The notes: a model not told the origin generated them from the sequence alone. 64,000 nucleotides of DNA from Chryseobacterium rhizoplanae (GCF_900182655.1 NZ_FXTC01000001.1:620001-684000), one strand, 5' to 3'. Positions 1 through 9,259 are shown, numbered from the stretch's first letter. A program made the numbers and translations.

Positions 1-366
1 ACACCGAAACTAAAATCCATCAGACCTTTTATAGGGGCACAGAATTTTGAGATCAGCAGAAACTTTTATAAGGATCTCGGATTTGAAGAAGTTGTTCTGG
101 AGCCCAAACTTTCACTGTTTATATGGGAGGAAACAGGCTTTTACCTTCAGGATTATTATGCAAAAGAGTGGGTTGATAATACTATGATCTTTATGGAGGT
201 AGCCAATACAGATGAATTCTGGGAAGAACTTTTATCTTTAAAGCTTACAGATATCTATGAAAATGTGAGACTTTCCCCTGTAAGAACTATGGAATGGGGA
301 AAAGAGTGTTTTGTGCATGATCCTTCAGGGATTTTGTGGCATTTCGGTGAATTTTTTAAGGAATAA
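1..366 (+). CDS. VOC (glyoxalase/bleomycin-resistance-like) family protein, 5' end outside window
   Basis: The frame is open from the first base to the TAA at 364-366, giving 121 visible residues. The N-terminal part reads like a vicinal-oxygen-chelate module (IRPFIGAQNFEISRNFYKDLGF), as in glyoxalase and bleomycin-resistance families. Probably only a few N-terminal residues are missing; the ATG at 184 lies in the middle of the domain and is not the start. No substrate can be assigned. It ends 3 bases before the endonuclease V-like gene, so the two are probably cotranscribed. Confidence 0.7.
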   Translation, partial: TPKLKSIRPFIGAQNFEISRNFYKDLGFEEVVLEPKLSLFIWEETGFYLQDYYAKEWVDNTMIFMEVANTDEFWEELLSLKLTDIYENVRLSPVRTMEWGKECFVHDPSGILWHFGEFFKE

Positions 367-369
367 AAT

Positions 370-870
370 ATGATTTACGCATTTGACACCTATTATTATG
401 AGGATTATGCCAATACCGTGTGTATTGCATTTGAAGATTGGACGTCTGAAAAAGAGGTGGAAGTTTTTATAGAACAGACTGCTGTAAGCTCAGCATATGA
501 AAGTGGTGCATTTTACAAAAGAGAATTACCCTGTATTTTAAGTTTACTGGCGAAAATAGTATTAAAACCAGAAGACATTATCATTGTAGACGGATATGTT
601 ACTCTTGACAATGATGGAAAAATAGGCTTAGGCGGACATCTTTATGAAGCATTAGAAGAAAAGTGTCCTATTATTGGGATCGCCAAAAATGAATTTACAA
701 CTCCTGATTCCGAAAGGAGAAGTGTGTTCCGTGGAGAAAGTAAAACACCGCTTTTTGTGACAGCCAAAGGAATGAATGTAGATGAAGTTCAACTGAAAGT
801 AGAACAGATGCATGGTGCTTACAGAATGCCCACGCTGCTTAAAAAACTGGATCAGCTGAGCAGAACATAA
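370..870 (+). CDS. Divergent, short endonuclease V-like protein
   Basis: 166 residues, against about 220 for classical endonuclease V (deaminated-base repair nuclease). The family layout can be traced: an N-terminal strand with Asp6 (AFDTYYY), Glu51 in FYKRELP where the family has the FRE block, Asp74 in IIIVDGY, then IGLGGHL and PIIGIAKNEF, and PLFVTAKG near the end. Asp6, Glu51 and Asp74 fit the three metal-binding acids. The PYIP wedge motif and the HPR part of the VDGHGxxHPR block are not recognisable, so lesion specificity may differ. The ATG is 3 bases after the upstream stop, suggesting an operon with the VOC gene. A hairpin with a T-run follows. Confidence 0.65.
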   Translation: MIYAFDTYYYEDYANTVCIAFEDWTSEKEVEVFIEQTAVSSAYESGAFYKRELPCILSLLAKIVLKPEDIIIVDGYVTLDNDGKIGLGGHLYEALEEKCPIIGIAKNEFTTPDSERRSVFRGESKTPLFVTAKGMNVDEVQLKVEQMHGAYRMPTLLKKLDQLSRT

Positions 871-875
871 AAATT

Positions 876-908
876 AAAATCTTACTTATTACAGTAAGTT
901 TTTTTTAA
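876..908 (+). terminator. Rho-independent terminator-like hairpin
   Basis: Arms CTTACT (881-886) and AGTAAG (893-898) with a 6-base loop, then a run of T. It ends the VOC/endonuclease V-like unit and separates it from the thiolase promoter. Confidence 0.55.
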
Positions 909-916
909 ATCTTTAA

Positions 917-932
917 TATACCAATCGGTATA
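917..932. promoter_or_regulatory. TetR-type operator, copy 1
   Basis: Palindrome TATACC-AATC-GGTATA with perfect 6-base arms. The same core ACCAATCGGTAT recurs at 989-1004, and the two copies flank the likely -7 box at 939-946. Size and symmetry fit a TetR/AcrR-family repressor; no such regulator is encoded in this window. Confidence 0.65.
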
Positions 933-938
933 TTTCAT

Positions 939-946
939 TATCTTTG
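939..946 (+). promoter_or_regulatory. Bacteroidota -7 promoter element for the thiolase gene
   Basis: TATCTTTG matches the TAnnTTTG consensus. It sits between the two operators and about 73 bases before the thiolase ATG. The -33 region would overlap operator copy 1. Confidence 0.5.
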
Positions 947-988
947 TATTGTTCCCTTGTGAAAAAATAGGATTTTTTTAACCAAATA

Positions 989-1004
989 TATACCAATCGG
1001 TATT
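989..1004. promoter_or_regulatory. TetR-type operator, copy 2
   Basis: TATACCAATCGGTATT, nearly identical to the palindrome at 917-932 and 72 bases further on. It ends 14 bases before the thiolase start codon, so binding would cover the leader region. Confidence 0.6.
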
Positions 1005-1018
1005 AAAAATAATTTCAA

Positions 1019-2194
1019 ATGAAAGAAGTATTTATATTAGCTGCAAAGCGAACTCCAGTAGGAGGTTTTATGGGAAGCCTGTCCGGACTTACAGCTCCTC
1101 AACTTGGAGCAGTTGCCATTAAAAATGCCTATGAAAACATCAGGTTGGCTCCGGAATATATAGACAGTGTGTACATGGGAAATGTACTCAGTGCCGGGCT
1201 GGGACAATCTCCCGCAAGGCAGGCCGCTATTTTTGGAGGAATTCCAGTAGATAAAGATGCCACAACGATAAATAAAGTCTGTGCTTCCGGTATGAAGTCT
1301 GCAATGATCGGTGCACAGCAGATTCAGCTTGGTCTGGAACATATTGTCGTGACTGGTGGAATGGAAAGTATGAGCAATGTTCCCCATTACGTTAAACTTC
1401 GCCAGGGAACAAAACTCGGAGACACTCATCTTATTGATGGCGTGATCAAAGATGGGTTGTGGGATGTGTACAATGATTTCCATATGGGAAGTGCCGCTGA
1501 ACTGGGTGTAAAAAAATATGGATTAACACGTCAGCAGCTTGATGAATACGCTTTGTTTTCCTATCATCGGGCTCAGGAAGCGGCAAAAAGCGGCAAGTTC
1601 AGCGATGAGCTGATCAAGATATCAATTGAAGGAAAAAAAGGCGCTATAATCGTAGATAAAGACGAAGATATTGACAAACTTATTCCGGAGAAGATTTCTC
1701 TCTTGAAACCGGCATTTGAAGCAGACGGTACATTAACAGCCGCCAACTCAAGTAATCTGAATGACGGAGCTGCAGCAATACTACTAGGATCTTCAGAAGC
1801 TGTTCAGCAGCATAATTTGAAACCCTTAGCCAGAATCGTAGCGTATGCAGATGCGGCTCAGTCTCCGGAATGGTTCACCACTTCTCCGTCTGTTGCCATT
1901 CAAAAGTTACTGAAACAGACAGGTCTCAGTTTATCTGATATTGATTATTTCGAGATTAATGAAGCTTATTCCTCTGTTATCTTATCCAATCAGCAGATTT
2001 TGGGTTACGACCTGAATAAAGTGAATGTATATGGTGGTGCGGTTGCTTTGGGACATCCGATTGGTGCTTCAGGAGCAAGAATTATCACAACATTAGTCAG
2101 TGTACTTCGCCAGGAAAAAGGAAGATTGGGGATAGCTGCCATCTGTAACGGAGGGGGAGGAGCGTCTGTTGTTCTCATTGAAAATATAAGTTAA
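1019..2194 (+). CDS. Acetyl-CoA C-acyltransferase (thiolase)
   Basis: 391 residues, the normal thiolase length. The enzyme condenses two acyl-CoA molecules or cleaves 3-ketoacyl-CoA. Visible catalytic residues are the nucleophilic Cys88 in NKVCASGMKS, His346 in GHPIGASGAR and Cys376 in CNGGGGAS; GGMESMS is also present. It stands alone behind a promoter flanked by two TetR-type operators, a set-up common for fatty-acid or ketone metabolism genes. Whether it works mainly in synthesis (acetoacetyl-CoA) or degradation cannot be told from sequence. A strong terminator follows. Confidence 0.93.
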   Translation: MKEVFILAAKRTPVGGFMGSLSGLTAPQLGAVAIKNAYENIRLAPEYIDSVYMGNVLSAGLGQSPARQAAIFGGIPVDKDATTINKVCASGMKSAMIGAQQIQLGLEHIVVTGGMESMSNVPHYVKLRQGTKLGDTHLIDGVIKDGLWDVYNDFHMGSAAELGVKKYGLTRQQLDEYALFSYHRAQEAAKSGKFSDELIKISIEGKKGAIIVDKDEDIDKLIPEKISLLKPAFEADGTLTAANSSNLNDGAAAILLGSSEAVQQHNLKPLARIVAYADAAQSPEWFTTSPSVAIQKLLKQTGLSLSDIDYFEINEAYSSVILSNQQILGYDLNKVNVYGGAVALGHPIGASGARIITTLVSVLRQEKGRLGIAAICNGGGGASVVLIENIS

Positions 2195-2231
2195 AACATA
2201 TAAAATTCCTTAGATTTTATTCTTTTATAAC

Positions 2232-2276
2232 AAAAAGCTGTTTCTTAAAACAAAATTTGAGAAACAGCTTTTTTAT
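2232..2276 (+). terminator. Rho-independent terminator
   Basis: Arms AAAGCTGTTTCT (2234-2245) and AGAAACAGCTTT (2260-2271) are fully complementary and are followed by a T-run. Ends the thiolase transcript. Confidence 0.85.
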
Positions 2277-2404
2277 TTATAACAGGTTGAGTATCCATTA
2301 GTAAAAGGAATTGTTTAATAAGTATCGTTGGCTCATTAAACATCTATTTTTATTAAACTGACAAATATCATTACATTGTTATTTTTATTCATTCTAAATA
2401 AATA

Positions 2405-2412
2405 TAAATTTG
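2405..2412 (+). promoter_or_regulatory. -7 promoter element before the GEVED protein gene
   Basis: TAAATTTG matches TAnnTTTG, 22 bases before the ATG. The nearest TTG upstream (2376-2378) is 26 bases away, a little far, so only the -7 half is convincing. Confidence 0.4.
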
Positions 2413-2434
2413 TCCCAGGAAATTTAAACAAAAA

Positions 2435-3745
2435 ATGAAAAAAATAACTACTCTTTCTGGTATTGTACTTTGCACACTGGCGAATGCCCAACTGCAATAT
2501 TGCATGCCTGTGTTTCAGTATGGAGCTGACAGCAATATGATCAGTAATGTTACTTTCGGAAACATTAATAATTCATCGCCGGTTCAGTCCGGAAATGCGC
2601 AAATGTATGAGAATTTTACATCAATGTCTACAGATTTGCAGCCCGGAAATAATTATAATATATCTGTAACGGGTCCTTCCAGTACTTTTCCCAGTGATGT
2701 AGTTGTTTTTATAGACTTTAATCAGAATGGTAATTTTGATGATGCCGGAGAAAGTTTCTACATTGGAAGACTTGAAGCGGCCAATCCGGCCAATGCATTT
2801 ACGATCAACAATATAATAGTGGTTCCTGCTACTGCAGCCAATGGAAGTACAAGAATGCGGGTTTTGAAGAATACAAATGTTCAGGCTTATTCAGATCCTA
2901 ATGCTCCCAATTCTATCAGTTCAGCCTGTGATTCTGGTTTAAGAGCGGGGCAGACTGAAGATTATACCGTTAACATTGTAGGGAATGCAGTGAATTTCCC
3001 GGCTCCTTATTGTGGCGCTGAAAATGTGACCAGCCTTACAGTAAGCGAAATCAGCAAGGTAGAATTTGCAGGAACCATAAAAAACAGTGCTATTGATGGT
3101 AACTCAGACGTTCTTGAAAATTTTACGGGAACTGTATTTACTGTTAACCGTGGAAATACCTATCCTATAACAGTAACAGGAGGTACCCATGGACAGAATA
3201 CCGTATCAGCGTATACTTATATTGATTTTAACCATAATAATCAGTTTGATGCAGACGAGAGGTTTAACCTGGGCTATCTGGATAATTCCAATCCGGTTCC
3301 TGCTCCGGAATCAGGAATTACATCTGGTAGCATTACCATTCCGGCAGGAGCACAGCTTGGAGAAACCCGTTTCAGATTGGTGAAAGCCTATGAATCAGAT
3401 TCATGGATGGGAACTTTGGAAAATCTTCCTTGTCCTTCAGGATGGTTTATCGGGCAGGCAGAAGATTATACGATTAATATTCAGCCGGAAAGCCTTTCAA
3501 CAATGGAAGTTTCTAAAGATGCTTCAGCTCATGTTAAAATATATCCGAACCCGACAGCAGATTCGGTGACAATCAGGATGAAAGAAGGGCTGGAGAAGTA
3601 TGAAATTTATAATATGTCAGGGCAGAAGATGCTGGAAGGCAATTCCATGACAGTTTCTATGAACCATTTTGTTCCGGGAACATATCTTATTAAAATCCTG
3701 ACAAAAAATCAAAAGACTGTCACAGAAAAAATTATCAAAAAATAG
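2435..3745 (+). CDS. Secreted GEVED-domain protein with T9SS sorting domain
   Basis: 436 residues. A signal peptide ends near residue 18 (LANAQ). Two GEVED-type modules follow, at about 55-185 and 220-350, each with VFIDFNQNGNFD-like or TYIDFNHNNQFD-like acidic turns (possible calcium sites) and each ending in GQTEDYTVNI or GQAEDYTINI. The last 80 residues, from KIYPNPTADS to ITEKIIKK-like basic residues, are a type A T9SS C-terminal domain, so the protein should be exported through the outer membrane and surface-attached or released. No enzymatic domain is visible; an adhesive or binding role is inferred only. It is monocistronic between two terminators. Confidence 0.85.
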   Translation: MKKITTLSGIVLCTLANAQLQYCMPVFQYGADSNMISNVTFGNINNSSPVQSGNAQMYENFTSMSTDLQPGNNYNISVTGPSSTFPSDVVVFIDFNQNGNFDDAGESFYIGRLEAANPANAFTINNIIVVPATAANGSTRMRVLKNTNVQAYSDPNAPNSISSACDSGLRAGQTEDYTVNIVGNAVNFPAPYCGAENVTSLTVSEISKVEFAGTIKNSAIDGNSDVLENFTGTVFTVNRGNTYPITVTGGTHGQNTVSAYTYIDFNHNNQFDADERFNLGYLDNSNPVPAPESGITSGSITIPAGAQLGETRFRLVKAYESDSWMGTLENLPCPSGWFIGQAEDYTINIQPESLSTMEVSKDASAHVKIYPNPTADSVTIRMKEGLEKYEIYNMSGQKMLEGNSMTVSMNHFVPGTYLIKILTKNQKTVTEKIIKK

Positions 3746-3790
3746 ACACATCATATCTAAATCATATCCATATCAATTTTTGTTTTTAAT

Positions 3791-3819
3791 CGACAGGTCC
3801 TTTGCCTGTCGGTTTTTTT
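3791..3819 (+). terminator. Rho-independent terminator
   Basis: CGACAGG (3791-3797) pairs with CCTGTCG (3805-3811), followed by GTTTTTTT. It sits between two convergent genes. Confidence 0.85.
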
Positions 3820-3852
3820 AGTGTAATGGGTTTAATTGTTACTTTTTAGATA

Positions 3853-6800
3853 TTATGAGCCGGATTCCAATAAATCCATAAGATCCTGCTTTGACAGTCC
3901 CTGAAATTTTGTTACGTCAGTGGTAAGCAGATTCTGAGCCAGTTGTTTTTTCTTTTTCTGAAGGGTAAGTATTTTTTCCTCTACAGTATTTGAGCAGATC
4001 ATTCTTACGGCAATTACATTTTTGGTTTGTCCAATACGGTAGCTTCGGTCAATAGCCTGGTTTTCAGCTGCAGGATTCCACCATGGGTCTACCAGATAGA
4101 TATAATCTGCTTGAGTAAGATTAAGACCTACACCACCAGCCTTTAAGCTGATCAGGAATACACGAATATCTTTATTTTTCTGGAAATTTGACACTTTTTC
4201 TCCTCTGTCTTTAGTTTGTCCCGTTAAATATTCAAACTGAATATTGTGGCGTTCAAGTTCTGTCTTTATCAGATCAAGCATTCCGACAAACTGTGAGAAA
4301 ACCAGGATTTTATGATCTTGTGATTTTCCAAGGATCTGTTCCATCAAAATCTCGATTTTCACAGCATTTTCCCCGGAATATCCCTCTTTCATCAACACAG
4401 GAGAGTTACAGATCTGTCTGAGCCTTGTAAGACCCGTAAGGACGTGCATGCTGTTCTTATTCAGATCATCGTCATCATTCGCTGCAATAAATTCACGAAG
4501 CTCCTTTTCGTAAGCATCATATATCTTGCGCTGTTCTGCATTCATTTCACAGTAGATGACCGTTTCTGTTTTCTCAGGCAGCTCTTTTGCAACCTGTTTC
4601 TTGGTTCTTCTGAGAATAAAGGGCTTTATCTTTTGCTGAAGTTCTAACGCCCGTTTACTGTATTCAAATTTATCAATAGGAATGGCATAAATATCCTTAA
4701 AATACTGTTTACTTCCCAAAAGCCCGGGACAAGCAAAAGAAAGCTGGCTGTAAAGGTCAAAAGTACTGTTTTCAACAGGTGTACCCGTCAATACAATTCT
4801 GTTTCTCGATTGAAGCAGCCTTGCCGCTTTATATCTTTCTGAATTTGGGTTTTTAATCACCTGTGATTCATCCAGAAATACATAATTGAAATTAAAACTT
4901 TTCAGAAAACGGATATCCGAAAGCATCATTCCGTAAGTGGTAAGAACTACTTCATAGTCTTGCATGTGAGCAGTTGTTTTGGGTCTGTCTGCACCATAAT
5001 GAAGCAGAACTTTTATAGAAGGTGCAAATCTGCTGAGCTCTTCCTGCCAGTTGAAAAGCAGGGAAGTAGGAACTACAATAAGATTCGTGGTGTGTCCTCG
5101 TTTTTCCCTTTGTGACAGAATAAAAGCAATGATCTGAATGGTTTTTCCAAGTCCCATATCATCGGCAAGACACCCTCCAAAGTTGAATCCATCAAGAAAA
5201 TTAAGCCAGTTCAGTCCGTCATGCTGATAATCCCTGAGTTCAGCGTTCAGCGCTGCCGGAATATTAACTTTGGGAATATTTTTTACTTTTGAGAACTTCG
5301 TAGAATACGTGGCGAGTTCTTCCTGAACCTCTTGACTCAGGATTTCTTTTTCAAATAAAGAAGTAACCTCTGTAAAATTAATTTTCGGAATCTTTAAGAA
5401 CTCTTCGTCTATTTCTCCGGCATGAAAATACGCGGCTATCTTTTCCATCCATTCTTCAGGGAGAATTCCCAGGCTGCCATCGTCCAGCTGAACGAATTTA
5501 CTTTTATTACGGATCGAGCGGTGAAGTTGTTTTAAAGAAGCTTCTTTGGGTCCAAAACCTACTTTTAATTTAGCATTAAACCAATCCAATCCACTGGTAA
5601 TCTGAATATTGATTTTAGCCCGGTGGGAATTTAATTTGTTATTTTTTAATTCATTAAAGCCCAGTATGGTTATCCCTTCATTTCTCCATGTATCAAATGC
5701 TCCAAGAAACCAGTTGTTATCCAGGAACTTATCCCTGTGAAGATAAAAATACTGATAGCCGTCCATCTGTTCTTCAAAATCAGGATGCTGCTGCATGACC
5801 AATGAAGTAAAGCGGGCCTCTGCCGGTTCGTTTCTTTCTATTTTAAATGGATTTCCATTCTGATCCGTATCAAAAAGCTGCTTTCTGGAATACACAGGAA
5901 CTTCTACACCTCCGTATTTCATAACGGGAGTAATGCCAATATAATTTTCCTGCTGACGGAGGTAAATGACTCTTTCCGTGTGATAATTCTTATCTTCAAG
6001 CTGTGCTTTCGTTGCAGCTTGTATATAGTTGTAATTTATATGAATACGCTCTTCTATAGTAGAGAGGATATCCTTCATGAATGCCTCATATTTTGAAGAA
6101 TGGATCAGTAAAATTTCATTATTAGCCTTAAAAAACCTGATGATTCTGAGCATGTCAGGATGATCTACAAAGCTGAAAATGTTTCGGTTATATACAAAAT
6201 ATTCATTTCTGAGAACAATATTTTTAAAAGGGACGGAAATATCATTAAATAACAATTCCCCTGTTATTTCGTAAAACGGATCTTTCTTAAATACAGATAA
6301 TTGAACCTCGGCATCTAAAGTATTTAATTCAACCTGAGAAAGTGACTTTGCAGACACTGTTTCTGCAATTTCCCGGTCGTGATAATAGACCTCCAGTCCC
6401 AAAGGATTCTTTACAATAAGTTTTAAAGCTTCCAGTTCCGAAGGATTGTAATCTTCATTATAATTATTCTGGAAAGAGGTGATGGCTGTATAAAATTTAA
6501 TGTCTGCAGGTTTCTCAGCTTTCCAGATCAACTGCATGGCATCTACAGGATTCACCGGATTTTTGAGCTTGCCTGTCTGCGTTACTTCCGCTTCCATGAG
6601 GGAGAAGGTCATATGGTTATAATAACGGTGCTTACCGATAACCAATATCTGTTTTTTTCCTGTTTCCAGTATAGCCAATTCATCCAGTCTGGACGGAAGC
6701 TGTGGAAGAAGATCTTTTTGAAGCATCACCTCATCTACAGGAAGCATTTCCTTGATCTTAGGATGGATTTCAATTTTACCATCGCTGTATTCAAGCTGAA

Positions 6801-7194
6801 AATATTGATCCAGATCCGGTTCATTTTCCAACCCATAGGCTTTGGCTTTGGGAAGAATGGCTTTTTTACGGAGCATATCATCAAAAAACAAGCGGTAATT
6901 TTTATCCTCTATGATACAATGGATAATCTCTGCCTGATGAGAACAAAGTAGGTTTTTCTGATTATCACACGTGCAGGAGCAGAGTAGTGAACTGCCAACC
7001 TTGCTGATGCTGACCATTGGGAAATCCTGTAATGAAGATTGCTTTGTAAATATTCCTGTATTATTTTCAATAGCAGCAGGGTAGATTTCGTGGAAATCCC
7101 TGATTCCGATAAATGCACTGTCTGAGGTATGTTTCAGCAGGTCATATACGGAAAGTGTAGTGATATTAACGTTGTCAAGAATATATTCTGCCAT
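3853..7194 (-). CDS. SNF2-family DEAD/DEAH helicase with N-terminal SWIM zinc finger
   Basis: A large Swi2/Snf2-type ATPase likely to act on DNA-bound proteins or transcription complexes. Near the N-terminus is a SWIM finger (CSCTC...LCSHQ, the CxC...CxH pattern). Then comes a long middle region, and in the C-terminal 450 residues the helicase core: LADDMGLGKTIQ (Walker A), LDESQ (Walker B), LTGTPVENS, LISLKAGGVGLNL and RSYRIGQ. The frame opens at an ATG at 7245, but I prefer the ATG at 7194 (MAEYILDNVN, 1113 residues): two TAnnTTTG elements lie between the two ATGs, so transcription could start after the first. It is divergent from the SDR gene. Confidence 0.9.
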   Translation of the reverse strand: MAEYILDNVNITTLSVYDLLKHTSDSAFIGIRDFHEIYPAAIENNTGIFTKQSSLQDFPMVSISKVGSSLLCSCTCDNQKNLLCSHQAEIIHCIIEDKNYRLFFDDMLRKKAILPKAKAYGLENEPDLDQYFQLEYSDGKIEIHPKIKEMLPVDEVMLQKDLLPQLPSRLDELAILETGKKQILVIGKHRYYNHMTFSLMEAEVTQTGKLKNPVNPVDAMQLIWKAEKPADIKFYTAITSFQNNYNEDYNPSELEALKLIVKNPLGLEVYYHDREIAETVSAKSLSQVELNTLDAEVQLSVFKKDPFYEITGELLFNDISVPFKNIVLRNEYFVYNRNIFSFVDHPDMLRIIRFFKANNEILLIHSSKYEAFMKDILSTIEERIHINYNYIQAATKAQLEDKNYHTERVIYLRQQENYIGITPVMKYGGVEVPVYSRKQLFDTDQNGNPFKIERNEPAEARFTSLVMQQHPDFEEQMDGYQYFYLHRDKFLDNNWFLGAFDTWRNEGITILGFNELKNNKLNSHRAKINIQITSGLDWFNAKLKVGFGPKEASLKQLHRSIRNKSKFVQLDDGSLGILPEEWMEKIAAYFHAGEIDEEFLKIPKINFTEVTSLFEKEILSQEVQEELATYSTKFSKVKNIPKVNIPAALNAELRDYQHDGLNWLNFLDGFNFGGCLADDMGLGKTIQIIAFILSQREKRGHTTNLIVVPTSLLFNWQEELSRFAPSIKVLLHYGADRPKTTAHMQDYEVVLTTYGMMLSDIRFLKSFNFNYVFLDESQVIKNPNSERYKAARLLQSRNRIVLTGTPVENSTFDLYSQLSFACPGLLGSKQYFKDIYAIPIDKFEYSKRALELQQKIKPFILRRTKKQVAKELPEKTETVIYCEMNAEQRKIYDAYEKELREFIAANDDDDLNKNSMHVLTGLTRLRQICNSPVLMKEGYSGENAVKIEILMEQILGKSQDHKILVFSQFVGMLDLIKTELERHNIQFEYLTGQTKDRGEKVSNFQKNKDIRVFLISLKAGGVGLNLTQADYIYLVDPWWNPAAENQAIDRSYRIGQTKNVIAVRMICSNTVEEKILTLQKKKKQLAQNLLTTDVTKFQGLSKQDLMDLLESGS

Positions 7195-7328
7195 AAAAAT
7201 TGATGAAGGCAAACTTACAAAAAACAAATGTATTTGAGAATCCATTTTGGCTACAGCTTACCCCATTTTGGCAACTCCCGGGTTTGTTCTAATGCTGAAC
7301 TTTGTCCTGTAATTTTAAATAAAGAAAA

Positions 7329-8126
7329 ATGAAAACAATTTTTATAACAGGTGCTTCTACAGGATTAGGAAAAGCAACTGCCCAATTATTTCAAAACAAC
7401 GGATGGAGAGTAATCGCTACGATGAGAAACCCTGAAGCAGCTGCCGATCTTGCGGCCCTGGAGAATGTAACTGTGCTTCCATTGGATGTTACCAACCCGG
7501 AACAGATAAAGTCAACCGTTAAACAGGCTATTGAGCTTGGAGGTATCGATGTAGTTTACAATAATGCGGGATATGGGCTTATAGGCCCCTTGGAAGCGCT
7601 TTCCGATGATCAGATCGTAAAACAGCTTGACACGAATTTATTAGGGGTTATACGTGTTACCCAGGCATTTATTCCTTACTTCAGGGAACAGAAAAAAGGA
7701 ATGTTTATTTCTACAACGTCTATAGGAGGACTGGTTGCCTTCCCGTTAGGTTCTACTTATCATGCTACCAAGTGGGCGCTTGAGGGATGGAGTGAAAGTT
7801 TAGCTTTCGAGCTTAATACTTTGGGAATTGATATTAAAACTGTTTCTCCGGGAGGAATCAAAACAGATTTTGTAAGCCGCTCTCTGGACTCAGCATCCAG
7901 CCCGGCGTATGAAGAGATGACGAACTCTCTGTTTTCTAAAATGGAAGGAATGATGGAAGCTGCTTCTACCCCTGAGCAGATTGCAGCAGTGGTGTATGAG
8001 GCTGCTACAGATGGCAAAAAACAGCTGAGATATGTAGCCGGAGAAGATGCTAAAGCGATCTATGCGCAGCGCCTTGAATTAGGTGATGAGGCATTCAGGG
8101 AGCAATTCGGCAAACAGTTTATTTAA
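7329..8126 (+). CDS. Short-chain dehydrogenase/reductase (SDR)
   Basis: 265 residues, classical SDR size. Cofactor motif TGASTGLGKA at 7-16, NNAGYG near residue 78, the catalytic Ser in TTSIGG and the YHATK Tyr/Lys pair near 146-150. The cofactor is probably NADP(H) or NAD(H); the substrate is unknown. An AraC-type regulator follows after a hairpin and may control it, as such pairs often do. Confidence 0.9.
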   Translation: MKTIFITGASTGLGKATAQLFQNNGWRVIATMRNPEAAADLAALENVTVLPLDVTNPEQIKSTVKQAIELGGIDVVYNNAGYGLIGPLEALSDDQIVKQLDTNLLGVIRVTQAFIPYFREQKKGMFISTTSIGGLVAFPLGSTYHATKWALEGWSESLAFELNTLGIDIKTVSPGGIKTDFVSRSLDSASSPAYEEMTNSLFSKMEGMMEAASTPEQIAAVVYEAATDGKKQLRYVAGEDAKAIYAQRLELGDEAFREQFGKQFI

Positions 8127-8140
8127 TCAGGTTTTTGGAA

Positions 8141-8176
8141 GACAGTATAAAGTAAATCACATTTATACTGTCTTTT
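8141..8176 (+). terminator. Rho-independent terminator
   Basis: Eleven-base perfect arms GACAGTATAAA (8141-8151) and TTTATACTGTC (8162-8172), followed by TTTT. A related GACAGTAT stem recurs after the gene at 9300-10301. Confidence 0.75.
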
Positions 8177-8203
8177 CAATCAAATAATTTATAATTTTAT
8201 ATC

Positions 8204-9118
8204 ATGGAAAAGAAAGATAACATTCCTCTGAAAATTTCATCCATATCAGAACTGCACGACATGTTGCAGCTCCCAAAGCCGCTTCATCCGTTGGTAAGCC
8301 TTGTGGATAATACGAAAATGAGCATTAAAAAGGATATGCTGAAAAGAAGTTTTATCCTGAATTTTTATAAAATTTCGTATAAATATTCTACCACAGGGAA
8401 GATGGGCTATGGGCAGGGATATTATGATTTCAATGAAGGAGGAATGATGTTCACCGCACCCGGGCAGGTTCTTTCTACGGATGAAAATGCAGAATATTGC
8501 GGTTATACATTATTGGTACACCCGGATTTTATCAGAAGTTATCCTTTAGCCAAAAATATCAAAAACTTCGGTTTCTTTTCTTACGATACGAATGAGGCAC
8601 TTCATTTGTCTGACCATGAGAAAACAACCATAACCGGACTGCTTGATAATATTGAAAATGAACTGAATACCAGCATTGATGAAGTAAGTCAGGATGTTAT
8701 CATTTCTTATATGGAAGTTCTTCTCAATTACAGCAACCGTTTTTATAAAAGACAGTTTATCACGAGAAAGGCTGTAAACAGCGATCTGCTGACGAAGATG
8801 GATCTTGTGCTGGAAAATTATTTTAATCAGCAGGAAACCTTGAATAAAGGACTTCCTACGGTAGAATTTCTGGCTTCCACTCTTAATTTGTCACCTCATT
8901 ATCTGAGCGATATGCTTCGTAACCTTACCGGACTGAATGCCCAGCAGCATATTCATGAAAAGCTGATTGAAAAGGCGAAGGAATATCTTACCACTACAGG
9001 GTTTTCTGTATCTGAAGTAGCTTATGCCCTGGGATTTGAACATCCGCAGTCCTTCAATAAACTCTTTAAAAAGAAGACCGATAAAACTCCGCTGAGTTAC
9101 AGACAGTCATTCAATTAA
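8204..9118 (+). CDS. AraC-family transcriptional regulator
   Basis: 304 residues. The last 100 residues are a double helix-turn-helix of AraC type: LPTVEFLASTLNLSPHYLSD as the first HTH and VSEVAYALGFEHPQSFNKLF as the second, then KTPLSYRQSFN. The N-terminal 190 residues look like a cupin-type sensing domain (GMMFTAPGQVLS) with no assignable ligand. It lies 77 bases after the SDR gene, its probable target. A terminator follows. Confidence 0.88.
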   Translation: MEKKDNIPLKISSISELHDMLQLPKPLHPLVSLVDNTKMSIKKDMLKRSFILNFYKISYKYSTTGKMGYGQGYYDFNEGGMMFTAPGQVLSTDENAEYCGYTLLVHPDFIRSYPLAKNIKNFGFFSYDTNEALHLSDHEKTTITGLLDNIENELNTSIDEVSQDVIISYMEVLLNYSNRFYKRQFITRKAVNSDLLTKMDLVLENYFNQQETLNKGLPTVEFLASTLNLSPHYLSDMLRNLTGLNAQQHIHEKLIEKAKEYLTTTGFSVSEVAYALGFEHPQSFNKLFKKKTDKTPLSYRQSFN

Positions 9119-9124
9119 ATAGAT

Positions 9125-9152
9125 CACCCGGTTCAAACACCGGGTGTTTTTA
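9125..9152 (+). terminator. Rho-independent terminator
   Basis: CACCCGGT (9125-9132) pairs with ACCGGGTG (9139-9146) around a 6-base loop, then a T-run. Confidence 0.85.
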
Positions 9153-9228
9153 TTTACATAAAATAATGATTTACAGAGAAGTAAAAAATACCTGATTTCA
9201 GGTAGATAAAAATACTTTTTTTTAAGGA

Positions 9229-9259
9229 TTGATAACCGTGGAGACTCAAAATACATTTG
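9229..9259 (+). promoter_or_regulatory. Bacteroidota promoter for the T9SS protein gene
   Basis: TTG at 9229-9231, 20-base spacer, TACATTTG at 9252-9259: a full match to the TTG-N20-TAnnTTTG consensus, 40 bases before the ATG at 9300. Confidence 0.75.

Noticed and set aside
1037..1483. 148-codon open frame opposite the thiolase gene
   Set aside because: Antisense to the conserved thiolase core; no independent promoter or motif.
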